Below, one piece after another: positions 6,870 through 13,397 of a DNA stretch of 39,684 bases. Source of the DNA: Candidatus Chromulinivoraceae bacterium (GTDB lineage Bacteria > Patescibacteriota > Saccharimonadia > Saccharimonadales > Saccharimonadaceae). The notes below the pieces were generated by a model that was not told where the DNA came from, did no database searches, and saw only the letters and a program-made list of their open reading frames with translations. A program made the translations under genes and the position numbers. Location of the stretch: contig DATIJL010000019.1 in NCBI GenBank assembly GCA_035478595.1, forward strand, positions 1-39,684. Direction: 5' to 3'. The number at the start of each line of letters is the position of its first letter. The stretch's first letter is position 1.

Positions 6870-7482
6870 ACGACTCTATCTCTGAAATGACGGCACTCCA
6901 ATCTAGACAGCGCACCATGTCTGGCAACAACGTGCGATCACTGCTCCACGGGTATTCGCCAAAAAGCACGACGCGCTCCACACCGGCGGCACGTAGCGCC
7001 TCTTCGCCATGCCCCATATGATCATCTATTAATACCTGCGCACCAATGGAGTTACAAACGTCTCCTTTTGAGCGACGAGTGACGGTACTTGTTGAGGACA
7101 CGATGAAATTAGTGTGTTCGACACTTACAAAACAGTCTTTAAAATAGCGCTCAAGCATGCGCTTTGTGACGTCCTGAAGAAAATCAGCCCGCCCCGTAAC
7201 CAGGTGAAGCTCATGAATATCTGCCAGCTGGTGTACTGCACGGACTGACTGTTCACTTGGCGCAATAGCTGCGTGCTTGTCCGAACGCAAGAATTCATTA
7301 ACTCGTTCGATCGCCTGATCATCACTACTAGTTCCCCACGTCTCCAATCGTGCTGGCTGATACATATCACGCAATGTCAACTTGGTTCCAAACCGCTCGT
7401 TATAATCGTCAATGATGTTCTGCGAGGTTGGCATTAAGACATCATCACAGTCAATCGCAATTACCAGACGCCTACCTCGCAT
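6856..7482 (-). CDS. HAD-family 5'-nucleotidase-like phosphatase
   Basis: A 208-residue haloacid dehalogenase-fold protein. Motif I is AIDCDDVL near residues 9-16 (nucleophile Asp followed by Asp two residues on), motif II is LVTGRAD near residue 96 and motif IV is VLIDDHMGHG near residue 150. The layout resembles 5'(3')-deoxyribonucleotidase-like proteins (NT5C type), which dephosphorylate nucleoside monophosphates; the substrate is not proven. Its ATG overlaps the thrS stop by one base (TAATG) and its end overlaps the ATL start, so it is translationally coupled within the thrS operon. Confidence 0.85.
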   Translation of the reverse strand: MRGRRLVIAIDCDDVLMPTSQNIIDDYNERFGTKLTLRDMYQPARLETWGTSSDDQAIERVNEFLRSDKHAAIAPSEQSVRAVHQLADIHELHLVTGRADFLQDVTKRMLERYFKDCFVSVEHTNFIVSSTSTVTRRSKGDVCNSIGAQVLIDDHMGHGEEALRAAGVERVVLFGEYPWSSDRTLLPDMVRCLDWSAVISEIESYANR

Positions 7483-9293
7483 TACAAACCCCTTAGATGC
7501 TCCGCGAGATCCGTCAGCTTCACTTTTTCTTCGCCAGCCTGAGTGCGGATACTTACTTCCCGAGTTTCTTTATCCTTCGGACCCACAATCAGTTGGACAG
7601 GAATCTTCCAGCTAGTTGCTTCGCGAATCTTTTTACCCAAGCTCTCGTTGCGATCATCCACTGTGTAGCGCATCTCATTATACTTAACAGGTTTCATAAG
7701 AACCATGTCACGCAAAATTACTTCGACTTCTGCCACGTAATCAAGTACGGTATCGTTAATCGTCAATACCCGTACCTGCTCTGGCGCTGCCCATAAAGGG
7801 AACCAACCTGCTGTATGTTCGATAAAAACGCTTAGAAACCGTTCGATAGAACCAAGTAGCGCACTGTGGATCATAACCGGGCATTGAGCCTGGCTATCAG
7901 TATCAGTATATACAAGGCCAAACCGTTCTGGCTGTACGAAGTCGAGTTGCACAGTTGCAAGCTGATGCTCACGGCCAAGAGCGTCTGTCGCCATAAAATC
8001 GATCTTTGGACCGTAAAATGCCGCCTCTCCATTCTGCTCAAAATATTCGAGATTATTCGCAATAACAGCGGCCTTGAGCTGTGCCTGTGCAGACTCCCAA
8101 AGTTCCGGAGCACCGAGGTATGAATCGCTTTCATCACGGTAGCTTAGACGAACTCGCAGTTTCATTCCAAGTGTAGTATACAATTCATTCGCGCTAGCAA
8201 GTAGGCCGTCAATCTCATCCTCAATCTGATCGTGACGACAAAAGACGTGACTGTCATCCTGCGTTAGCGAACGCACGCGGTTCAATCCACCAAGTTCACC
8301 TGTTTTCTCATCTCGATAATCTGTGGTTGTCTCAAGAAAGCGGACCGGCATATCGCGATAGCTCCTCGGACGTGATGCAAAAATTTGCGTATGATGCGGA
8401 CAGTTCATCGGCTTCAACACCATTTCGTCACTTGTTTCTTGACTCTCTACTAAGAAAAGCTCATCTCCAAACTTCGCCCAGTGGCCCGAAGCCTCGTACA
8501 GTTCTTTCTTAGTAATATGTGGAGTCCACACCTTCGTAAAACCGCGAGCCTGACGAAGCTGATTTGAATATTGCGCAACAATGTCACGAAGTACCGTTCC
8601 ACGTGGCGTAAACATGGGTAGACCAACGCCAACTAGGTTCGATATAGTATATAGGTCTAGCTCCTTGCCAAGCTTACGATGGTCACGAAGCTTCGCCTGC
8701 TCCATTAGCTCGAGATATTCATCAAGTTCTTCTTGGGTCGCAAAGGCAACGCCGTATAATCTTTGCATCTGCGCATTCTTCTCGTTACCACGCCAATAAG
8801 CACCAGCCACGCGCATCAGCTTGAATGCACCAACATCCTTAGTGTTAGCCACATGCGGACCACGACAAAGATCGGTAAAGTCGCCATTTTTATAAAACGA
8901 CACTTCATCAACAGCGGACTCACCTTCGGCAATTGTACCAAGTTCGTCCGCATCAAGGTCTTTGGCTACGGTAGTGCCGGAGCGTTTGAGGTCGTTTAAT
9001 AGCTCCTCTTTATAAGGTTGCCTACTCTCTTTCGCCCAAGCAATCGCGGCGTCGACTGGCATAGTTGAGCGCTCAAATTCCTGTGCTTCAGTAATAATGC
9101 GACGCATAGTTTTTTCGATCTTACCAAAGTTAGCCTCGGAAATTTTTTGATCCCCTAGGTCAATATCGTAGTAAAAACCGTTTTCTACCACCGGACCAAC
9201 GCCAAATTTAGCCTCTGGCCAAAGACGTTTTACCGCGGCAGCGGTGATGTGCGCAAGACTGTGTCTCATTGCATGCAGTTGTTCATCGTTCAT
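7482..9293 (-). CDS. thrS: Threonyl-tRNA synthetase lacking the TGS domain
   Basis: This enzyme charges tRNA-Thr. It is 603 residues long and starts directly in the editing domain: HSLAH near residue 10 (HxxxH) and DLCRGPHV near residue 140 (Cys and His of the editing site). The class II catalytic core follows, with MNCPHH (zinc Cys), RDEKTGELGGLNRVR and the C-terminal anticodon domain. The TGS domain found at the N-terminus of E. coli-type enzymes (about 60 residues) is absent. The frame is open to 9365, but ATG 9293 has AAAGGAG six bases upstream, and the extension would run back through the riboswitch terminator. First gene of the operon with the HAD, ATL and miaA genes. Confidence 0.96.
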   Translation of the reverse strand: MNDEQLHAMRHSLAHITAAAVKRLWPEAKFGVGPVVENGFYYDIDLGDQKISEANFGKIEKTMRRIITEAQEFERSTMPVDAAIAWAKESRQPYKEELLNDLKRSGTTVAKDLDADELGTIAEGESAVDEVSFYKNGDFTDLCRGPHVANTKDVGAFKLMRVAGAYWRGNEKNAQMQRLYGVAFATQEELDEYLELMEQAKLRDHRKLGKELDLYTISNLVGVGLPMFTPRGTVLRDIVAQYSNQLRQARGFTKVWTPHITKKELYEASGHWAKFGDELFLVESQETSDEMVLKPMNCPHHTQIFASRPRSYRDMPVRFLETTTDYRDEKTGELGGLNRVRSLTQDDSHVFCRHDQIEDEIDGLLASANELYTTLGMKLRVRLSYRDESDSYLGAPELWESAQAQLKAAVIANNLEYFEQNGEAAFYGPKIDFMATDALGREHQLATVQLDFVQPERFGLVYTDTDSQAQCPVMIHSALLGSIERFLSVFIEHTAGWFPLWAAPEQVRVLTINDTVLDYVAEVEVILRDMVLMKPVKYNEMRYTVDDRNESLGKKIREATSWKIPVQLIVGPKDKETREVSIRTQAGEEKVKLTDLAEHLRGL

Positions 9294-9315
9294 ACGTGAC
9301 TCCTTTTTGATAATT

Positions 9316-9485
9316 AAAAAACATGCGATGACTGGTTTTAATAATATTAAATCCATATATCGCATGTCTCGGACCCTTTATGGGCGGTTCCACCGGACTT
9401 CCTGCTTGGCAGGCGCTCATGAAACACGTTACGTACGTGTTACTCCCACGGAACTCGGCGGATGGTTAGACCGCGTCTATGTTCG
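9316..9485 (-). promoter_or_regulatory. T-box riboswitch of thrS, apparently ultrashort stem I type with terminator
   Basis: The thrS leader contains the T-box core GGTGGAACCGCC (about 9383-9395). It folds as an antiterminator: CGG (ending 9394) pairs with CCG, the seven-base bulge UGGAACC is ready to bind the tRNA acceptor end, and GCCC-AUAAA-GGGU forms the upper helix. Downstream is a terminator with a 9-bp stem (9321-9329 with 9359-9367), an inner AT-rich hairpin and T6 (9316-9321). At the 5' end a short hairpin GCGG...CCGC (9458-9474) shows the loop UCUAACCAU, holding ACC, a Thr codon followed by A. An AGUA S-turn-like motif lies in the next helix region, and CCTGC-CAA-GCAGG forms a third stem. 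Uncharged tRNA-Thr would favour read-through into thrS. Confidence 0.88.
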
Positions 9486-9490
9486 CTATT

Positions 9491-9519
9491 ATCATATATA
9501 AACTATACCAATATTGCAA
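9491..9519 (-). promoter_or_regulatory. Promoter of the thrS T-box transcript
   Basis: On the minus strand TTGCAA lies about 17 bases before TATGAT (9491-9496). The predicted start is near 9485, just before the specifier hairpin. Confidence 0.55.
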
Positions 9520-9556
9520 TCCCCACCCCTATTTGGTATCATAAGTCAGCAACTGA

Positions 9557-9633
9557 GGGCGATTAGCTCAGTTGGCTAGAGCGCCACATTGACGTTGTGG
9601 AGGTCAGAGGTTCGAATCCTCTATCGCCCACCA
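9557..9633 (+). tRNA. tRNA-Val (anticodon GAC)
   Basis: Cloverleaf with acceptor GGGCGAT/ATCGCCC, discriminator A, encoded CCA, anticodon arm CCACA-TTGACGT-TGTGG giving GAC, and T-loop TTCGAAT. Followed 16 bases later by an intrinsic terminator. Confidence 0.97.
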
Positions 9634-9649
9634 TATTGCTATCAAATCA

Positions 9650-9680
9650 AAAGAAACCTCCTTGACGAGGTTTCTTTTTT
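9650..9680 (+). terminator. Terminator after tRNA-Val
   Basis: An 11-bp stem (9650-9660 with 9667-9677) with loop CTTGAC and a run of T. The loop and first base of the descending arm also contain TTGACG, a possible -35 for the next gene. Confidence 0.88.
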
Positions 9681-9690
9681 ATATTACATT
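9662..9690 (+). promoter_or_regulatory. Possible promoter of the macro-domain gene, overlapping the terminator
   Basis: TTGACG (9662-9667) and TACATT (9685-9690) are 17 bases apart. The -35 sits in the loop of the tRNA-Val terminator. Moderate match only. Confidence 0.4.
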
Positions 9691-9755
9691 CAAAAGCGTT
9701 TCCGAAGTGAGGCCTGGGGGTATTTTTCCCTCAACGATCGAGAAGCGAGGATGTC

Positions 9756-10259
9756 ATGACCGAGGTCACGGTACAGGAAGGCGACATCACCAAGGTGAGC
9801 GCCGACGCACTCATCACCGCCATCAACTCTGGCGGTATGTGGTTCAGTGGTATCGACGGCGCGATTCAGCGCTGTGCGGGCCCGATGTTCCACAACCAGG
9901 CGGCAACTGCCAACCTGAGCGATGGCGTCACCGTGTTCGCCCAAGCGACCCAACAGCACAGTGGTGCATTCCGCAACGTCCTGTTCGTCGTGGACGATCT
10001 GCGACAGCCACTCAGCCAGATCGTGGAGATCGCGCTGAAGGCCGCCGACAGCGCTGGCGTCACCAGCGTCACCCTGCCTGCAATGCGCACAGGTGTCATG
10101 GCCGGCGCATACGAGCGCACCACCCAGGAAGCCGTCGCTCAGATCGGGATCGGCGTTCGCAACTTCGTCGCCGGAGGGCCACGAAGTGTTCGCCAGATCA
10201 CCTTCGTGGTCTACAACGACCCGAGCAATGCGCGCACACTCCGGAACACCTTCGCCTAA
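9756..10259 (+). CDS. Macro-domain (ADP-ribose-binding) protein, GC-rich and probably acquired
   Basis: The 167 residues have the macro-domain plan: VQEGDITKVSADALITAINSGG (the GDIT...D..INAAN-like strand-loop), SGIDGAIQRCAGP (glycine loop), VTLPAMRTGVMAGAYER (where the family has P.IGTG..G.P) and a last strand ITFVVYND. Macro domains bind ADP-ribose and some remove ADP-ribosyl groups or process ADP-ribose phosphates; activity here is not certain because the catalytic Asn loop is altered (INSGGMWFSG). A GAGG five bases before ATG sets the start. Sampled 60-base blocks are about 60% GC with many C- or G-ending codons, unlike the neighbours. It stands alone between tRNA-Val and a strong GC hairpin. 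Confidence 0.88.
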   Translation: MTEVTVQEGDITKVSADALITAINSGGMWFSGIDGAIQRCAGPMFHNQAATANLSDGVTVFAQATQQHSGAFRNVLFVVDDLRQPLSQIVEIALKAADSAGVTSVTLPAMRTGVMAGAYERTTQEAVAQIGIGVRNFVAGGPRSVRQITFVVYNDPSNARTLRNTFA

Positions 10260-10270
10260 CAGCGAGGGCT

Positions 10271-10301
10271 GGGCTCCGTCGATCTTGCGTCGACGGAGCC
10301 C
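10271..10301 (+). terminator. GC-rich hairpin after the macro-domain gene
   Basis: A perfect 12-bp stem (10271-10282 with 10290-10301) with a 7-base loop and no clear U-run. This style differs from the AT-rich terminators elsewhere in the window and travels with the foreign-composition gene. Confidence 0.7.
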
Positions 10302-10404
10302 CTGTTCTATATGTCCACTATTTGTAGAAGTTTTCCACGTGTGATTCCGCGTTGTTTTATAGGTTCATATACCATATATGACATAGACTGAAACATGAGC
10401 GTAG

Positions 10405-10433
10405 TTGACAATTTAAGACACTTATGCTAATAT
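10405..10433 (+). promoter_or_regulatory. Near-consensus promoter of the 40-residue gene
   Basis: A perfect TTGACA (10405-10410), a 17-base spacer, and TAATAT (10428-10433) with the extended TG two bases before it. The predicted transcription start is the A of the ATG at 10440. Confidence 0.8.
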
Positions 10434-10439
10434 GTCCAC

Positions 10440-10562
10440 ATGGGTAAAGATAAGAATATATCATCACCATCAGCACTAGAACAAGTTCATCTTTCTTTCG
10501 AGTACGACATGTCCTGGAAAGATGCTAAAAAAGCCATTCGCGTACGAACTCATAAATCGTAG
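10440..10562 (+). CDS. Leaderless 40-residue protein of unknown function
   Basis: A short frame of 40 codons (starting MGKDKNISSPSALEQ, ending RVRTHKS) sits in a complete transcription unit. A near-consensus promoter ends 6 nt before its ATG, and an intrinsic terminator with a T-run begins 25 bases after its stop. The product has an acidic-aromatic middle (FEYDMSW) and a basic tail (KDAKKAIRVRTHK). No family is recognised and no membrane segment is present. The unit could instead be a small RNA of about 175 nt, but the ATG exactly at the predicted transcript start, as in other leaderless genes here, favours a protein. Confidence 0.6.
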   Translation: MGKDKNISSPSALEQVHLSFEYDMSWKDAKKAIRVRTHKS

Positions 10563-10587
10563 TTTGGCTGTAACACGCAGTATCGCT

Positions 10588-10618
10588 ACTACCTCCTACT
10601 ACAGGAGGTAGTTTTTTA
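10588..10618 (+). terminator. Terminator of the 40-residue gene
   Basis: A 10-bp stem ACTACCTCCT/AGGAGGTAGT (10588-10597 with 10603-10612), a 5-base loop and T6. Confidence 0.92.
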
Positions 10619-10663
10619 TCCCCATAATCCTTATGTTTTCCACTATCTTTTTTAATAGCTATA

Positions 10664-10679
10664 TGTCAATATATAGACA
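10664..10679 (+). promoter_or_regulatory. Probable NrdR box over the nrdR start codon
   Basis: TGTCAATATATAGACA is a near-palindrome whose central ten bases fit the NrdR operator core (C-w-A-t-A-T-a-T-w-G). The last base is the A of the nrdR ATG. This predicts autorepression. No second box at the usual helical spacing was found. Confidence 0.6.
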
Positions 10680-11158
10680 TGTTTTGCGTAAATTGTTTTA
10701 ATCCAAACACTCAAGTGGCCAACTCACGACCAAATAAAAAACAGCCGTCTGTGTGGCGGAGACGTAAATGCCCTCAGTGCGGCACTACATTCACCACCTA
10801 TGAACGACCTTCTCTAGCAGACAATAAGTCTATCGATCTTCTTTCGGGCGGAACAGATACCTTTAATCTGGGTAAACTTATACTCAGTATCTCTAAAGCC
10901 TTTACTCACTCGCCAAGAGATGGCGAATATAACGCACTATGGCTCGCTCAAACAGTGGAAGACACACTCTCATCCCAACACGAGACAATAACACCAGAAG
11001 ATGTTGAGGCAGTAACGCATACAACGCTAAAACGTTTTGACGAACTGGCCGCAGTCCAATACGCAGCGCAGCATCAAATGATCGAAACGACTAAGAAACG
11101 TGGTCGGCCTTCTTGGCGCGAGCACGGGCAACCGAAGCGTGGGTCGCCTTCTCAGTAA
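10679..11158 (+). CDS. nrdR: Transcriptional repressor NrdR
   Basis: NrdR represses ribonucleotide reductase genes in response to ATP/dATP. The 159 residues have the zinc ribbon (CVNC at 3-6, CPQCGTTFTTYER near 34-46, with SRP and RRRKCP between) and then an ATP-cone. The cone starts near SGGTDTFNLGKLILSISKAF and contains the ITPEDVEAVTHTTLKRFDELAAVQYA segment. Length is normal apart from a basic tail (KKRGRPSWREHGQPKRG). The NrdR box covers the start; no Shine-Dalgarno is evident. The last 68 bases overlap the converging glycosyltransferase gene. No ribonucleotide reductase gene is in the window. Confidence 0.94.
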   Translation: MFCVNCFNPNTQVANSRPNKKQPSVWRRRKCPQCGTTFTTYERPSLADNKSIDLLSGGTDTFNLGKLILSISKAFTHSPRDGEYNALWLAQTVEDTLSSQHETITPEDVEAVTHTTLKRFDELAAVQYAAQHQMIETTKKRGRPSWREHGQPKRGSPSQ

Positions 11159-12752
11159 CATCGAAATTATCAAGATACTTACCTAAGAAAAGATGGGTCT
11201 GGGCGTTAAACGCCGAAGCTGCACTATAGACGATAGCCGTTACGGGCATAAGACCCCACTGTAGCACCATCCAAAGGGTACGGTGGCGCTTATACCGAGC
11301 TGGACGCGGCGGTAACATCTTGAAGCCTAAGAAAACAGTAATGAGCAGTCCTACCATTGCGACTTGCTGAATACCGCTAATCACCTCAGGCAGTTGGTGA
11401 GCAGCAATATCGCGGGCTGCTTGACTATTAATAAGTAGCGGCACCCACCCGCCTACAGCAACAAGTATGGAAATGCTTGCTAATGTAACATGGCCATCTA
11501 TGAGACGAAGAAGTCGTGCGAGCCCAGGTAAAAGCGGCACATTGCGGTCTTTCGTAAAAATACGCGTTGCCACATATGGAATATCTGATGCGCCATAAGC
11601 CCAACGGCGAAGTTGCATAAACTGTGCCTTAAGGGTACGGCCGTAGGTTGTAGAAAGAACGGCGTCTTGATAGATAGGAACATAGATCGGCGTAACGGCA
11701 TAGTTACCGTTAAAGTAAAAATAACTGCGCCAATACTGATGGCCGTCTTCAACGATAGAGCGTTTACTCCAGAATTTCATCTCCACAAGCGCGTCCATAG
11801 GCTGTGAGTGTGAAGCAAAGTTTCGAAGCGTATGAGGTCGCATAGAGCTAATGATATTCCAAAACGAGTTACCAGTGGCAAGTACACGCATAGGTGCCGG
11901 TGCATCCCAAATATTATTCAAAAAGAGTGCGATCGGTTGGTATGAAAGGTGTTTACGGTCTTCATGTACGATATATTCATACGTAACGTAATCGAAATAT
12001 GTAGCATGCGGACGGTTGTCGCAGTCGAGCGTCGTTACGATAACGTCTTTATAGGCAATTTTCTGCTCATTCAACAGACCTTTCAGGTATTCGCCTGCAA
12101 ACGTAATGTTACCGCCCTTGCCTCTCACTTCATTAGGGAGCCCATCGGGGTGTTTAATAATCTCAAAGGTCTTAAAGGTGTTTTTAAATCGCTTTTCGAG
12201 GCGTTTTGCGGTTTTTTCAATCCCCTCGCCACCCCGCTCTTCATACGTAAAGATAACGATCATACGATCGCTATCGTAGTGAGTATCCGCCAATGTTTGC
12301 ATGGTTGGCTCAATAACTTCATAGTCCTCATTATATGCCGCTACAATCACCGCGTTGTACATCTGAGACGGCTTAGGAAAGGCAGCCGAGTCAGCCGCCA
12401 TGAGTCGTAGGTTCTCTTTATGGGCCTCAAACCCAAAGCCAGACGAATGCTCAATCTTTTCTTTTTCGTAACTTTCAACAGGTTCTTCTAATTGTTTAAG
12501 ACGAGCATGCCAATCCACCTTCTGCGCTCTATCAAGACGTTGACGACCCGTAATGGTATGAGCAGCAATGCCAAAGGCCTTTACAAGCACTGTAATGATA
12601 AGAAGGAGTAGATAAATAGCAGCGGCTAGTGGACTTAACAGCGACAGAACAACCAACATGATCAACATGCCATAGCTTAGAATAGCTGGCAGCATTTCAA
12701 AGAAACGATACTGCCTCGTTCGTTTTTTTAGAGGTAACTCAAGATCAATCAT
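11091..12752 (-). CDS. Membrane-bound GT2-family glycosyltransferase
   Basis: A processive-type family 2 glycosyltransferase of 553 residues. Two N-terminal membrane helices (about 20-65) precede a cytosolic GT-A domain with VIVAAYNEDYEVIEPT near 135, TLDCDNRP near 245 (DxD, binds sugar nucleotide and metal), VEDGHQYWRSYF near 335 and QLRRWAYG near 382 (the QxxRW acceptor motif). C-terminal helices follow around 410-520. It probably builds or exports a cell-surface polysaccharide or glycolipid; the sugar is unknown. It is second in an operon after a small membrane protein (3-nt gap) and tRNA-Thr/tRNA-Gly. The tail (ARARAKKADHVS) overlaps the nrdR end by 68 bases. Confidence 0.92.
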   Translation of the reverse strand: MIDLELPLKKRTRQYRFFEMLPAILSYGMLIMLVVLSLLSPLAAAIYLLLLIITVLVKAFGIAAHTITGRQRLDRAQKVDWHARLKQLEEPVESYEKEKIEHSSGFGFEAHKENLRLMAADSAAFPKPSQMYNAVIVAAYNEDYEVIEPTMQTLADTHYDSDRMIVIFTYEERGGEGIEKTAKRLEKRFKNTFKTFEIIKHPDGLPNEVRGKGGNITFAGEYLKGLLNEQKIAYKDVIVTTLDCDNRPHATYFDYVTYEYIVHEDRKHLSYQPIALFLNNIWDAPAPMRVLATGNSFWNIISSMRPHTLRNFASHSQPMDALVEMKFWSKRSIVEDGHQYWRSYFYFNGNYAVTPIYVPIYQDAVLSTTYGRTLKAQFMQLRRWAYGASDIPYVATRIFTKDRNVPLLPGLARLLRLIDGHVTLASISILVAVGGWVPLLINSQAARDIAAHQLPEVISGIQQVAMVGLLITVFLGFKMLPPRPARYKRHRTLWMVLQWGLMPVTAIVYSAASAFNAQTHLFLGKYLDNFDVTEKATHASVARARAKKADHVS

Positions 12753-12755
12753 AGA

Positions 12756-13130
12756 TTATAAGAAAGCGACCTTTAGGACAGCGTGCGTAATAAAGAAAGC
12801 AATAACAACGAGTAGAAGACTCAACCAGCCAAACATAAATGCCATTTGACGGCGACCTTGCATATGAAGTTTTATGATAAGTGCTGTGTGCATAACACCA
12901 ATCAGCGCGCCAAAAACAATAAATGTGATGAGGTAATACCATTTTTCACGGTAGAAGTTCGTACCGCCAAAAGCGGTGTAGTGTACAGCGACCTGGAGAT
13001 CGCTCGGACGCAAAGACGCGCCCACGTAGATACAGTACGAGACACACAGCAGTAACAACACCACAACCATAGTGGTCAACAGGCGATCTGCCAAGATTGA
13101 TTTTACTGTTGTTGTAATAATATTTTTCAT
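12756..13130 (-). CDS. Small three-helix membrane protein, GT2 partner
   Basis: A 124-residue protein with hydrophobic segments at about residues 18-38 (TTMVVVLLLLCVSYCIYVGA), 65-90 (YYLITFIVFGALIGVMHTAL) and 98-122. The family is not recognised. The frame is open upstream into tRNA-Gly, but the first usable codon outside the tRNA is ATG 13130, only 7 nt after the tRNA CCA end, with no Shine-Dalgarno and no -10 box. It is 3 nt before the GT2 gene, so it may stabilise or assist that enzyme (inference). Confidence 0.8.
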   Translation of the reverse strand: MKNIITTTVKSILADRLLTTMVVVLLLLCVSYCIYVGASLRPSDLQVAVHYTAFGGTNFYREKWYYLITFIVFGALIGVMHTALIIKLHMQGRRQMAFMFGWLSLLLVVIAFFITHAVLKVAFL

Positions 13131-13137
13131 GATGTCT

Positions 13138-13212
13138 TGGTGCGGGTACAGAGAATCGAACTCTGCGCTCAACCTTGGGAAGGTTGCATATTAACCACTA
13201 TACGATACCCGC
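13138..13212 (-). tRNA. tRNA-Gly (anticodon CCC)
   Basis: Acceptor GCGGGTA/TACCCGC, discriminator A, encoded CCA, anticodon arm CAACC-TTCCCAA-GGTTG giving CCC, T-loop TTCGATT. It follows tRNA-Thr by 11 nt and precedes a membrane-protein ATG by 7 nt. Confidence 0.95.
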
Positions 13213-13223
13213 ATAGTCTCGTA

Positions 13224-13299
13224 TGGAGCCGCTGTCCGGATTTGAACCGGAGACCTACGCTTTACGAAAGCGCCGCTCTACCAGCTGAGCTACAGCGGC
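13224..13299 (-). tRNA. tRNA-Thr (anticodon CGT)
   Basis: Acceptor GCCGCTG/CAGCGGC, discriminator T, encoded CCA, anticodon arm GCGCT-TTCGTAA-AGCGT giving CGT, T-loop TTCAAAT. A TATAAT at 13317-13322 (minus) would start the transcript near 13310. Confidence 0.95.
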
Positions 13300-13316
13300 A
13301 TAAGTGGATCCCTGTT

Positions 13317-13322
13317 ATTATA
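13317..13322 (-). promoter_or_regulatory. -10 box of the tRNA-Thr/tRNA-Gly/GT2 transcript
   Basis: TATAAT on the minus strand, 17 bases before the tRNA-Thr 5' end. It is the only evident promoter for the two tRNAs and the two membrane genes behind them. Confidence 0.65.
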
Positions 13323-13397
13323 TCACCTGCAAACAGTAAAATAAAACAGTTGCCACCAGAGATAAAAACTGATATCATATTGAGGACTAAAAGATAC

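Noticed and set aside
9293-9365. Upstream extension of thrS by 24 codons
   Set aside because: The extension crosses the riboswitch terminator and lacks a ribosome-binding site. ATG 9293 has AAAGGAG at proper spacing.
9662-10327. A 221-residue Arg- and His-rich frame and other long frames over the macro-domain gene
   Set aside because: They are shadow frames caused by high GC. Only the frame from 9756 has a ribosome-binding site and a recognisable fold.
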